NCBI RefSeq assembly: GCF_029958925.1
Contig: NZ_CP124616.1
Location: 2,418,001-2,482,000, forward strand
Direction of reading: 5' to 3'
DNA: 64,000 nucleotides
Source of the DNA: Tropicibacter oceani
GTDB taxonomy: Bacteria > Pseudomonadota > Alphaproteobacteria > Rhodobacterales > Rhodobacteraceae
Shown here: one piece after another, positions 27,025-34,138 of the stretch
How positions within the stretch are numbered: the first letter of the stretch is position 1
Layout: each line of letters begins with the position of its first letter
Notes under the pieces: generated by a model
The model's input: only the letters and a program-made list of their open reading frames with translations
Database searches by the model: none
What the model was told of the DNA's origin: nothing
Translations under genes and position numbers: made by a program

Positions 27025-27633
27025 TCATGGCTGGGCCTCCCATGCGGTCAGGGCACTGAGCAATGCGGGGTATCCGGCGGACCACAGGGCCTGATCGACC
27101 GCCTGCCGCGAAATGCCAAGCCGCCTTGCGGCCTCGCTGCGCGGGCCGCTGTGGGGGGGCAGGACTTCGGCCATGGCGCGGGCCTGGGCGGGGGTCCAGC
27201 CGCGGGCGATGTGATCGGCCAGGACAAAGGTCGCCGAGGCGCTGCCGCCTGCGCCGTGGTCCATGGTGACCGGATCGGACAGCGTTTCCAGCAACCGCCC
27301 CGAGGCGGTAAAGGCCGGGCCGTGGGCAAAGTTGGGGTCAGTGCCGGGCAGGGTGCCGGGGCCGGTGGCCACGGCGATCCGGGTGGCGCGGGCCTTGTCC
27401 AGACGCCGCACATGGGCGTGGCAGAGCAGCGCGAGCCGCAGGCTGAATTCCGCAGAGCTGAGCGCTATCTGCCAGGCATCGCCGCCGCGCCGGGCAAAGC
27501 CCGAAACCGTGCCGTCGCGCCACCCCGACGCTTCGACACAAGCGTCGTTCAGCGCGGCAAGCGTGCGATCCAGTTCTTCGGCGCTGAGCGCGCCGGAGTT
27601 GACGATATCACCAGTGAGAACGGCAAACAGCAT
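27025..27633 (-). CDS. SatD family protein with C-terminal helix-turn-helix, probable autoregulator
   Basis: A 202-residue protein. The N-terminus LFAVLTGDIVNSGALSAEELD matches the SatD family start, with the following GGDAWQIAL region resembling a nucleotide-cyclase-like fold. The C-terminus has a clear helix-turn-helix: SGPRSEAARRLGISRQAVDQALW (about 165-187). Function is not established; the family name comes from a Streptococcus acid-tolerance operon. ATG 27633 has no ribosome site, and a good -35/-10 pair puts the transcript start on the ATG itself, so the message is probably leaderless. Two GCAAG-N8-CTTGC dyads overlap that promoter. Confidence 0.87.
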   Translation of the reverse strand: MLFAVLTGDIVNSGALSAEELDRTLAALNDACVEASGWRDGTVSGFARRGGDAWQIALSSAEFSLRLALLCHAHVRRLDKARATRIAVATGPGTLPGTDPNFAHGPAFTASGRLLETLSDPVTMDHGAGGSASATFVLADHIARGWTPAQARAMAEVLPPHSGPRSEAARRLGISRQAVDQALWSAGYPALLSALTAWEAQP

Positions 27634-27635
27634 GC

Positions 27636-27682
27636 GCAAGTCATAGCGCTTGCCTTGGCAAAAAGCAAGTAAATTGACTTGC
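27636..27682 (-). promoter_or_regulatory. SatD promoter with two GCAAG-N8-CTTGC dyads
   Basis: Dyads at 27636-27653 and 27665-27682, 29 bp apart. On the minus strand TTGCTT (27668-27663), a 17-base spacer and TATGAC (27645-27640) form a sigma-70 promoter. One dyad covers the -35 and the other the -10 and start point, the usual layout for repression. The third dyad is at 26980. Confidence 0.65.
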
Positions 27683-27684
27683 CT

Positions 27685-28047
27685 TTACATGAAGCCCAGT
27701 TCCAGACGCGCCTCGTCCGACATCATGTCCATGCCCCAGGGCGGCTCCCATGTCAGCTCGACATCGACGTGTTTGACCCCGGGCAGGGGTTCGACCGCAT
27801 CGGCGACCCAGCCAGGCATCTCGCCGGCGACGGGACAGCCGGGGGCGGTCAGGGTCATGATGATGCGCACTTCGTTCTGGTCATTGATCTCGACCGTGTA
27901 GACCAGCCCCAGATCATAGATGTTCACAGGGATTTCAGGGTCATAGACCGTACGGCAGGCCTCGACCACGGAATCGTACAGCGCGTGCTCGGTGCTTGAC
28001 GGGGCGATCAGCGGCGCGCCTTCAAGCTGGGGACTTTGTTCGGTCAT
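27685..28047 (-). CDS. sufT: SufT (DUF59/MIP18-like) iron-sulfur assembly protein
   Basis: A 120-residue DUF59 protein. It shows CRTVYDPEIPVNIYDLGLVY (about 32-51), where DPEIPVNIYDLG is the family hallmark, and MTLTAPGCPVAGEMP (about 64-78) with the conserved cysteine. The short N-terminal extension is typical of bacterial SufT, which helps Fe-S maturation of particular client enzymes. No other suf genes lie in the window apart from the A-type carrier at 25832. The SatD promoter begins three bases after its stop. Confidence 0.92.
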   Translation of the reverse strand: MTEQSPQLEGAPLIAPSSTEHALYDSVVEACRTVYDPEIPVNIYDLGLVYTVEINDQNEVRIIMTLTAPGCPVAGEMPGWVADAVEPLPGVKHVDVELTWEPPWGMDMMSDEARLELGFM

Positions 28048-28086
28048 GATATCCTCGTCGCATTCCTGAGCGAAGATATAGGGAAT

Positions 28087-28680
28087 TCATGCGCCCGGGT
28101 AAAGGGGCGGCGCGGAACGCGGCGGAGGGGCAAGGCTTTGCTGCCATAGCGCAAAGCTGGGATTGTCCGGCCCGCCCAGCGGCGCGCCGTCCAGATCGTG
28201 GATGGCGTGGTAATTGCGCGCGTTCGCGGTGCCGAAACGGGTGTCATCCAAAGGATAGATGCGCCGCCTGACCCGGCCGCAGCCGGGATACAGCTCCCAG
28301 ATCTTGATGCCGATCAGCGCGCCGTGCGCATCCAGCAGATAGCCCGCCAGAACCCCGGAATGTGTCGTGAAATTCCCCGTGATCCCAAGCCCTTGGCCGC
28401 CATCCCAGCGATCGGACGGGGCGCCCTGCCGGGTCAGGAAGGTGGCCACCGGGGTGCCGGGCGGCAGCACCGTGCGTATCACCGACGCCCCGCGCCGCCA
28501 GTTGCCCACGGTGCGCATGGCGTTGACGGCGACCTTGGGCAGCACGACGCATTCATCGCAGCCCCAGTAATGGAACATCGCGTTCAGCCAGGCCTCGAGC
28601 GCGGGATCGAAACGGCTGACCGGGGGGCCGGACTGGGCCAGGGGCGGACGCCGCGTCAGAAGAAGATCCCCGTCCGCCAT
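28087..28680 (-). CDS. Possible BPSL0067-type (NlpC/CHAP-like) protein
   Basis: A 197-residue protein without signal peptide. The segment CDECVVLPKVAVNAM followed by WRRGASVIRTVLPPGTPVATFL, and later TGNFTTHSGVLAGYLLDAHGALIGIKIWE, has the cysteine, GTPVATF and histidine arrangement of BPSL0067-family papain-like proteins, but the match is from memory and weak. If correct, it could be a peptidase or amidase. It starts one base after the stop of the glycosyltransferase gene (TGA-C-ATG), so it is in that operon. Confidence 0.6.
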   Translation of the reverse strand: MADGDLLLTRRPPLAQSGPPVSRFDPALEAWLNAMFHYWGCDECVVLPKVAVNAMRTVGNWRRGASVIRTVLPPGTPVATFLTRQGAPSDRWDGGQGLGITGNFTTHSGVLAGYLLDAHGALIGIKIWELYPGCGRVRRRIYPLDDTRFGTANARNYHAIHDLDGAPLGGPDNPSFALWQQSLAPPPRSAPPLYPGA

Positions 28681-28681
28681 G

Positions 28682-30136
28682 TCAAAGCCCGGGTTCTTGC
28701 CGAAGCGCGGCGCCAAGCGCGTCGAGTTTGCTCAGGTAATGCTCGAGCGGCGAAACCGTCTGGCCCATCAGTTCGGGGTTGGCGGTCAGATAGGCGTTCG
28801 AATCGAAGAACGCCGAAGGGCTGCGGCCTTCGCGCCAGCCATCGTTGAGGTAATGGGCCAGCGGGTCAGTGCCCTGGCCGATGGCGTCGGGATAGCAGCG
28901 CCGATACCAGACCGCGTCGAACAGCCCCGAGGCCTCGATCCGGGCGCGGCGCGCGGCCTCTAGCCCGATGGTCAGCCGTGGCGCGTTGCGCCCGCCAACG
29001 GGGGACGGCAGGGGCGCAGGCGGGCCAAAAGGCCTGGCGATGGGGGGCGGTTTGGTGCGCGCTTGAAGTTCGGCCTTTAGCCGTTTGTTTTCACTGCGCA
29101 AAGTTTCTATTCCCTGGCGGTCCGTGATGGTCTGCGCCCAAAGCGCATCGGCCTCGCGCGCCATCCAGCCCAGGTACGAGGCATAGCCCGACACCGCGTC
29201 GATGCCGGAGCCTGGCAGGGCGATCGCTTCGTCATACAGGGCCTCCAGCTGGTCGATGCCGCGCTCCAGCGTATAGACGCGCCGCACCTCGGCGGTGACC
29301 TGTGCCACGTCGTCCGGGTCCCAGTCGGCCAGTTGGCGCGCCAGCCAGGCGCTGTCAAAACGGTCGGCGCTGGTATAGTAGCGCGGGCTGAAATTGCAGG
29401 CTGACCATTCGCGCAGCGTTTCGGCCGTGATGCGATGCCCGGCCAGTTGCGGCACGATGGGAATCACCGCGCAGCCGCTTGCCAGTGCCTCGAGCGCCGA
29501 GCGCCCGATGGCAAAGGCAATGTCGTAATCGGGCAGAAAGTATTCCGGCCGCGGCCGCGGGTTGCCATAGGCATACCCGACCTTGTCCAGGGTCAGGCCA
29601 TTGTCGGCACAGGCTTTTTCCAGAACGCTCAGCTCGGCCGGGAAAAACCCGCCCTGGCCGAACAGGACGGCGCGCAGGGGCCGGGCAGAGGGGTCGCGCA
29701 CATGCGAATAGCGCCCGGTATCGACGAAATTGGGCACCGTGCGCACCAGGTTCGCGGGAACGCCGAATTCGGCCTGGATGCGCGGCGCCATGCGTTCGGA
29801 TGTGACGATATGGCGGGCGATGCGTGGATGACGCGGCACCTGTTCGACCCAGGGCCGTGCGCCGTGCCACAGATGCACCGCAGGCGTGCGTGAAAAATGC
29901 GCCAGCGCCGCCATCAGCGGCAGGTGGTGGTGGCCGTGGATCACCTCGGGTCGAAAGGGCACATCCTCGAGCCGTTCATTGACGGTGATGCCGCTGGGTG
30001 TGATCAGGTTGCCGATCTTGCCGGGAAGGGGGCAGAATACCGCGACCTCATGCCCGCGCGCCTTCAAGGCGCGGGCAATCTCGGCCGTGTACATTTCGGT
30101 GCCGCTGTAACTTTGCAGCGCCCGCTGCGTGATCAA
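28682..30136 (-). CDS. Family 4-like glycosyltransferase with C-terminal tail module
   Basis: A 484-residue protein. Residues 1-310 form a GT-B fold: SGTEMYTAEIARALKARGHEVAVF at the N-terminus, VIHGHHHLPLM, HLWHGARPWVEQV, and a C-terminal nucleotide-sugar site around AFAIGRSALEALASGCAVIP. A coiled segment (about 330-350) follows, then a module with HYLNDGWREGRSPSAFFDSNAYLTANPEL split over residues 430-460, a motif seen repeatedly in surface polysaccharide proteins. The only usual start in frame is TTG at 30136, with a poor ribosome site; the first strand seems to extend upstream (VKRIL), so the start is uncertain. Confidence 0.85.
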   Translation of the reverse strand: MITQRALQSYSGTEMYTAEIARALKARGHEVAVFCPLPGKIGNLITPSGITVNERLEDVPFRPEVIHGHHHLPLMAALAHFSRTPAVHLWHGARPWVEQVPRHPRIARHIVTSERMAPRIQAEFGVPANLVRTVPNFVDTGRYSHVRDPSARPLRAVLFGQGGFFPAELSVLEKACADNGLTLDKVGYAYGNPRPRPEYFLPDYDIAFAIGRSALEALASGCAVIPIVPQLAGHRITAETLREWSACNFSPRYYTSADRFDSAWLARQLADWDPDDVAQVTAEVRRVYTLERGIDQLEALYDEAIALPGSGIDAVSGYASYLGWMAREADALWAQTITDRQGIETLRSENKRLKAELQARTKPPPIARPFGPPAPLPSPVGGRNAPRLTIGLEAARRARIEASGLFDAVWYRRCYPDAIGQGTDPLAHYLNDGWREGRSPSAFFDSNAYLTANPELMGQTVSPLEHYLSKLDALGAALRQEPGL

Positions 30137-30256
30137 AATCCTTTTGACGCGCCCTCCCGAGCGGCCCCACTCTCGACCTGAAATCAGCCGATCCTCCTCT
30201 GAAAACAGAGAAATTGGTAAAGGGCGGCTGCCGGGGCGTCAAGAAACACGCGCCTA

Positions 30257-30284
30257 GGTGGCAGGCCGGCGGGCGGCTGCCACC
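30257..30284. terminator. Hairpin between rimK and glycosyltransferase genes
   Basis: GGTGGCAG (30257-30264) pairs with CTGCCACC (30277-30284). It lies 19 bases after the rimK stop on the minus strand; no T tract, so terminator activity is uncertain. Confidence 0.4.
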
Positions 30285-30302
30285 CATGGTAGGCTGATGG
30301 AC

Positions 30303-31715
30303 CTAGTCTTCGGAGGCGATGCGGCGGCGCACGGGGGTCGGGCGCGCCATTGATTCCACGTGATCGTAAAGCAGACCCGCGATGTTCTTTTTCGTCGCGG
30401 TCTCAATGCCTTCCAGCCCGGGGCTCGAGTTCACCTCGAGCACCTTGGGCCCCGATTCCGAGCGCAGCAGGTCGACCCCGGCCAGGTTCAGGCGAAAGGC
30501 CTTGGCGGCGCGCACGGCGGCATCGCGTTCCTGCTTGGAAATCTTGACGACCGTGGCCGATCCGCCGCGGTGCAGGTTCGACCGGAAATCGCCTTCGGCC
30601 CCGGTGCGTTTCATCGCGGCGACGACCTTGCCGCCCACGACCAGGCAGCGGATGTCCTCTCCGGCCGATTCCTTGACGAAATCCTGCACCAGGAAATTCG
30701 CCTTGAGCCCGCGAAAGGCGTCAATCACCGATTGCGCGGCCTTCTTGGTTTCGGCCAGCACGACACCCTTGCCTTGCGTCGATTCCAGCAGTTTGACGAT
30801 CATCGGCGCCGTGCCCACCAGCCGCATCAGGCTGTCGGTGTCCTTGGGCGAGGCGGCAAAGGCGGTGTTCGGCATGCCGATCTTGTGCCGGGCCATCAGC
30901 TGGTGGGCGAACAGTTTGTCGCGCGACGAAGAAATTCCGTCCGATCCGTTCAGGCAATAGGTGCCGATGGTTTCGAACTGGCGCACCACCGCCGTGCCGT
31001 AATTGGTGACCGAGGCTCCGATGCGGGGAATCACCGCGTCATAGCGCGGCAAGCGTTTGCCGTCATAGTGAATTTCGGGGTTCAGCGCGTTGATCGCCAT
31101 GTAGCAGCGGGTGGTGTCGATGACCTCGACGGAATGGCCGCGGGCCTCGCCCTCTTCGACCAGGCGGCGGGTGGAATAATTGTCCTCGCGCGACAGCACC
31201 GCCACGCGCAGGGCGCGGTTGGGCGCGGCCTGGCGGACGCGGGCGGTGTTATAGACGTCATAGCTCAGCTTGGGTTGCTGGAACCGGTCGGTGGCGACGA
31301 TGGTGATATGATCCTTCAGCGCCTCGCGCCCCAGCAGCATCCGCGAGGCCATCGAAGAGCGGTCGGTCAGCGTCAGTTCGACCCGCCAGCTTTCCTCGCC
31401 GACCCGCAGGGTCGAGGCGATGACATAGCGGCTTTCGGATTCGCCGTTCGAACTGGTGACGACACGCCGGTCGACGATACGGGCCGAGCAGGGAATCACC
31501 AGGTCTTCGCGCCCGGGCACCGGATGGATGGTAAAACGCACCTTGGGGGCGCTGGCCGGACCAAAGGTTTCGATGTCAAAGGCATGCAGCGCCGAGGTCC
31601 GCGCGCCGGTATCGACTTTGGCACGCAGGGCCGGCAGTCCGAGATCGGGCAAGGCAACCCATTCCTCCCAGCCAAAGCGCAGCAGGTTCGGGTCGGTATT
31701 CTCAGTCTCGGTCAT
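30303..31715 (-). CDS. rimK: RimB-like retropepsin domain fused to RimK glutamate ligase
   Basis: A 470-residue fusion. Residues 1-150 are a retropepsin-like/putative zinc-protease domain (DUF785) with the Asp signature [14 protein letters not shown] (about 34-47) and LLGREAL. Residues about 165-460 are RimK, an ATP-grasp enzyme adding glutamates to ribosomal protein S6: [30 protein letters not shown], and the metal-binding [14 protein letters not shown]. Start at 31715 is preferred over a longer frame. Elsewhere the protease is a separate gene (RimB) that trims the tails RimK makes, so one chain may write and erase. Confidence 0.9.
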   Translation of the reverse strand: MTETENTDPNLLRFGWEEWVALPDLGLPALRAKVDTGARTSALHAFDIETFGPASAPKVRFTIHPVPGREDLVIPCSARIVDRRVVTSSNGESESRYVIASTLRVGEESWRVELTLTDRSSMASRMLLGREALKDHITIVATDRFQQPKLSYDVYNTARVRQAAPNRALRVAVLSREDNYSTRRLVEEGEARGHSVEVIDTTRCYMAINALNPEIHYDGKRLPRYDAVIPRIGASVTNYGTAVVRQFETIGTYCLNGSDGISSSRDKLFAHQLMARHKIGMPNTAFAASPKDTDSLMRLVGTAPMIVKLLESTQGKGVVLAETKKAAQSVIDAFRGLKANFLVQDFVKESAGEDIRCLVVGGKVVAAMKRTGAEGDFRSNLHRGGSATVVKISKQERDAAVRAAKAFRLNLAGVDLLRSESGPKVLEVNSSPGLEGIETATKKNIAGLLYDHVESMARPTPVRRRIASED

Positions 31716-31790
31716 CGCGTCATCCCTGTTGGAGAGGCACACAGGTAACGCTTTCCCGGGTGCTACTCAACAGGGGTGATGACGGCCGTG

Positions 31791-32555
31791 TCAGCCTTTT
31801 GCGGTGGCCCGCCGAAAGCTGCGCGATTGCCAAAGCGGCCAGCCCATCATCTGGCTGACCGTGGCAAAGCGCAGGCCGCGTTGGCTGAGCCCGTCCAGCG
31901 TCTGGGGCATTGCCTTGACCGTTCCGCTTTGGATGTCGTGGCTGAGGATGATGGCGCCGGGGCGCGATCCGGACAGGATTCGGCTGGCGACCACGCTGGC
32001 GCCGGGGCGGCGCCAATCCTGCGGATCGACCGACCACAGAATCGTCGGCAGGTTGCGTTCCTCGTACAGCATGATGCGCTGGCGCCGGGTGAACGAGCCG
32101 TAAGGCGGGCGAAAGGTCACCGGCGGGCGGCCGGTGATCTTGAAGATCGCATCCGAAGTCCGGTCGATCTGGTCCAGCACGTTGGCGTTGGAATATTTCG
32201 CCAGATTCGGATGGGTCCAGCTGTGGTTGCCGATCTCGTGGCCTTCGTCGGCGATGCGCCGCACGATGTCGGGCCAGGTCACCACGCGGTTGCCGATCAG
32301 GTAGAAGGTCGCGCGCAGCCCGCGCGCCTTGAGCATGTCCAGCAGGACCGGCGTCAGTTTCGGATGCGGCCCGTCGTCAAAGGTCATGCTGACCACGGGC
32401 GAAGGCGTGCGCACGGCCATCACCGTGGCGGCATCCCTTTGGGCAATATCATCGGGCAAGGAAATCGTCGGCGCGGCAAAGGCTTGCTGTGGCTGTGTCA
32501 GACACAGCGCAGCAGCTCCGCCGGACAAAAATGTCCGTCGAGAAAAATCAAACAT
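31791..32555 (-). CDS. Exported polysaccharide deacetylase (NodB family)
   Basis: A 254-residue protein with a twin-arginine signal (FSRRTFLSG, cleavage about residue 27 after AFA). The NodB domain has motif 1 TFDDGPH (about 58-64), motif 2 HSWTHPN (about 109-115; metal His pair), motif 3 RPPYGSFTRRQ and motif 5 ILSHDIQSGT. It removes acetyl groups from a periplasmic or surface glycan such as peptidoglycan or chitooligosaccharide. Same strand as rimK, 75 bp upstream of it. Confidence 0.92.
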   Translation of the reverse strand: MFDFSRRTFLSGGAAALCLTQPQQAFAAPTISLPDDIAQRDAATVMAVRTPSPVVSMTFDDGPHPKLTPVLLDMLKARGLRATFYLIGNRVVTWPDIVRRIADEGHEIGNHSWTHPNLAKYSNANVLDQIDRTSDAIFKITGRPPVTFRPPYGSFTRRQRIMLYEERNLPTILWSVDPQDWRRPGASVVASRILSGSRPGAIILSHDIQSGTVKAMPQTLDGLSQRGLRFATVSQMMGWPLWQSRSFRRATAKG

Positions 32556-32739
32556 ATGGGCCTACCCCCCTTTGGCAGACTGGCAGTACAAGCAGCAGTA
32601 CCGCAAGGAAGCGGAGCAGGGGCTTGATGCGCAAGGGTTTTTCCCGTGTTTGCGGCAGCGGGCAGGGGCCCCGTGACCTATCGGCCACGGTTAGTTTGCG
32701 CCCGCCAGAAAATTGATGGCTTTTCGGGATTGAAAGCGC

Positions 32740-32768
32740 TTGACGGCGCATGGGCCTGTGCCTAAAAG
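32740..32768 (+). promoter_or_regulatory. Sigma-70 promoter for the tRNA-Asp genes
   Basis: TTGACG (32740-32745), 17-base spacer, TAAAAG (32763-32768), about 40 bp before the first tRNA-Asp gene. Confidence 0.65.
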
Positions 32769-32807
32769 GCCCCACACGCCGAGGCGGCATGCTTCGGGGG
32801 TCAGTGA

Positions 32808-32884
32808 GCGGTTGTAGCTCAGTTGGTTAGAGTACCGGCCTGTCACGCCGGGGGTCGCGGGTTCGAGCCCCGTCAACCGCGCCA
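32808..32884 (+). tRNA. tRNA-Asp (GTC), first copy
   Basis: 77 bases with encoded CCA. The acceptor stem GCGGTTG/CAACCGC, D-loop AGCTCAGTTGGTTAGAG, anticodon GTC within CCTGTCACG, and T-arm GGTTCGAGCC all fold canonically; the discriminator base is G. Identical to the second copy 109 bp downstream. Confidence 0.97.
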
Positions 32885-32916
32885 CCACTGCCCCGAACCA
32901 TGCCACAGGCGACAAC

Positions 32917-32993
32917 GCGGTTGTAGCTCAGTTGGTTAGAGTACCGGCCTGTCACGCCGGGGGTCGCGGGTTCGAGCCCCGTCAACCGCGCCA
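32917..32993 (+). tRNA. tRNA-Asp (GTC), second copy
   Basis: Identical in all 77 bases to the first copy, separated by a 32-base spacer. Probably co-transcribed. Its wobble G is the expected site of queuosine and of GluQ-dependent glutamyl-queuosine (gluQ is at 48067). Confidence 0.97.
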
Positions 32994-33176
32994 TTCCTTC
33001 CTGTCAGAATGTCATAGAATTACCCCTTAAGGGGGCACCCTGTCTGTGGGTTTTGTCGTCGTGCCGAAAATCGCGCAGGGTTGCGGAACCTTTTTCCTGC
33101 CCCGGGGTTGGGGAGGAAAGGGAAAGGCAGTTGGGTATTCCTGACTGTGCCGGGCGAAGGCTCTGCCCTAGAAATC

Positions 33177-33199
33177 AAAAGCGCCCCGAAATGGGGCGC
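33177..33199 (-). terminator. Terminator of the DUF882 gene
   Basis: GCGCCCC (33181-33187) pairs with GGGGCGC (33193-33199); on the minus strand it is followed by TTTTGATTTC. It sits about 43 bases after the stop of the DUF882 gene. Confidence 0.75.
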
Positions 33200-33241
33200 C
33201 TGATCGGGACAAGGTTTGGTGTGATGCAAAGGAAAAGGCGA

Positions 33242-33811
33242 TCAACCACCCCAGCTGCGGACGGGACCACAATCCATGTGGACGAAATCCGACTTGGAGT
33301 AGCGACCGACGCCGCCACCGTGGCAGGCCTGGGCGGCCTTGGCCATCTGGTGGACCGAGCGGGACGACAGCCGCAGGTCGGCGGCCTGACCGCGCAGGTG
33401 GCGCGAATTCTTGGCCACGCCGGACGAGCGCGAGCGCAACATGGCGTTGGTTGCCGGGCTGCGATAGCCGGAAATCAGCATGTAGGGTTCGTTCACATCC
33501 ATCAGGTTGTGCGCCGCCGCCATGATGTCCAGCGTCCGGGTGTCGATCGCCTTGACGTCATTGGAGCGCCAGTCGCGCATGAAGTAGTTCACTTCCTTCA
33601 CGGCGTCCGCGATGTAATCGCCCTCGATCCAGTAGATCATGTCGATGCGTTCGCCGGTGCGCCCGGAGAACATGCGAAGGCGGCGAATGTCGCCTGCACC
33701 GCGCAGAAATCCGGCTGCATGGGAAAAGGTCGGTGCCGCGGCTACCGTGGTTGCGGCAAACGCACCAAGAAGGGCGCGCCGCGAAAAGCTGCTTGAGGTC
33801 ATGTCTGCCAT
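33242..33811 (-). CDS. MepK/YcbK-like DUF882 murein endopeptidase with TAT signal
   Basis: A 189-residue protein. The N-terminus FSRRALLGAF and Ala-rich stretch form a twin-arginine signal. The mature part is DUF882, M15-like: SGYRSPATNAMLR (about 114-126), SRHLRGQAADLRL (about 136-148, metal ligands His and Asp) and SDFVHMDCG (about 172-180, last His). E. coli YcbK (MepK) cuts 3-3 peptidoglycan crosslinks. The divergent neighbour is an L,D-transpeptidase that makes such links. Start 33811 or 33802. Confidence 0.92.
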   Translation of the reverse strand: MADMTSSSFSRRALLGAFAATTVAAAPTFSHAAGFLRGAGDIRRLRMFSGRTGERIDMIYWIEGDYIADAVKEVNYFMRDWRSNDVKAIDTRTLDIMAAAHNLMDVNEPYMLISGYRSPATNAMLRSRSSGVAKNSRHLRGQAADLRLSSRSVHQMAKAAQACHGGGVGRYSKSDFVHMDCGPVRSWGG

Positions 33812-34138
33812 ATCGAAAGCGCCTGTCCCGTGGTCGCTGTTACAACTGTCTTTGCGCAACGTTGTGCGCCCTGCCATCTATCCTCAGATGCACAGCCCGT
33901 ATGACACGAATCGGTGACGACAAAAAGGGCGTTTTATGGTGAATTCGAGGGATCAAGGGGGAATTGGCAGATTCCTGCTCAAATGCCGTTTAACTGTGGC
34001 GGGAATGCGCCTTTGGCCGGGTCCCTTAACGGTTGAGCAACATGTTTGCGACTTGGCGCAAAAGTGAGTGGACAGGGGCAGAGTGTTGTTTACAAAGTGA
34101 ATTCAAACAAAAGCGCGCGCATGACGAGGGATTTTTTG
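33812..34138. other. Divergent control region between mepK-like and L,D-transpeptidase genes
   Basis: About 325 bp with no supported gene. It must hold promoters for both directions. I see an imperfect dyad GCGCAACGTTGTGCGC near 33856 and AT-richer stretches near 33935 and 34090, but no unambiguous -35/-10 pair. Confidence 0.5.

Noticed and set aside
28682-30136. Frameshift or missing start in the glycosyltransferase gene
   Set aside because: The frame is open upstream but no better start codon appears; TTG 30136 is usable, so a sequencing error is not required.
32808-32993. Tandem tRNA-Asp genes as an integration (att) site
   Set aside because: No integrase, partial tRNA copy or phage-like genes are near.
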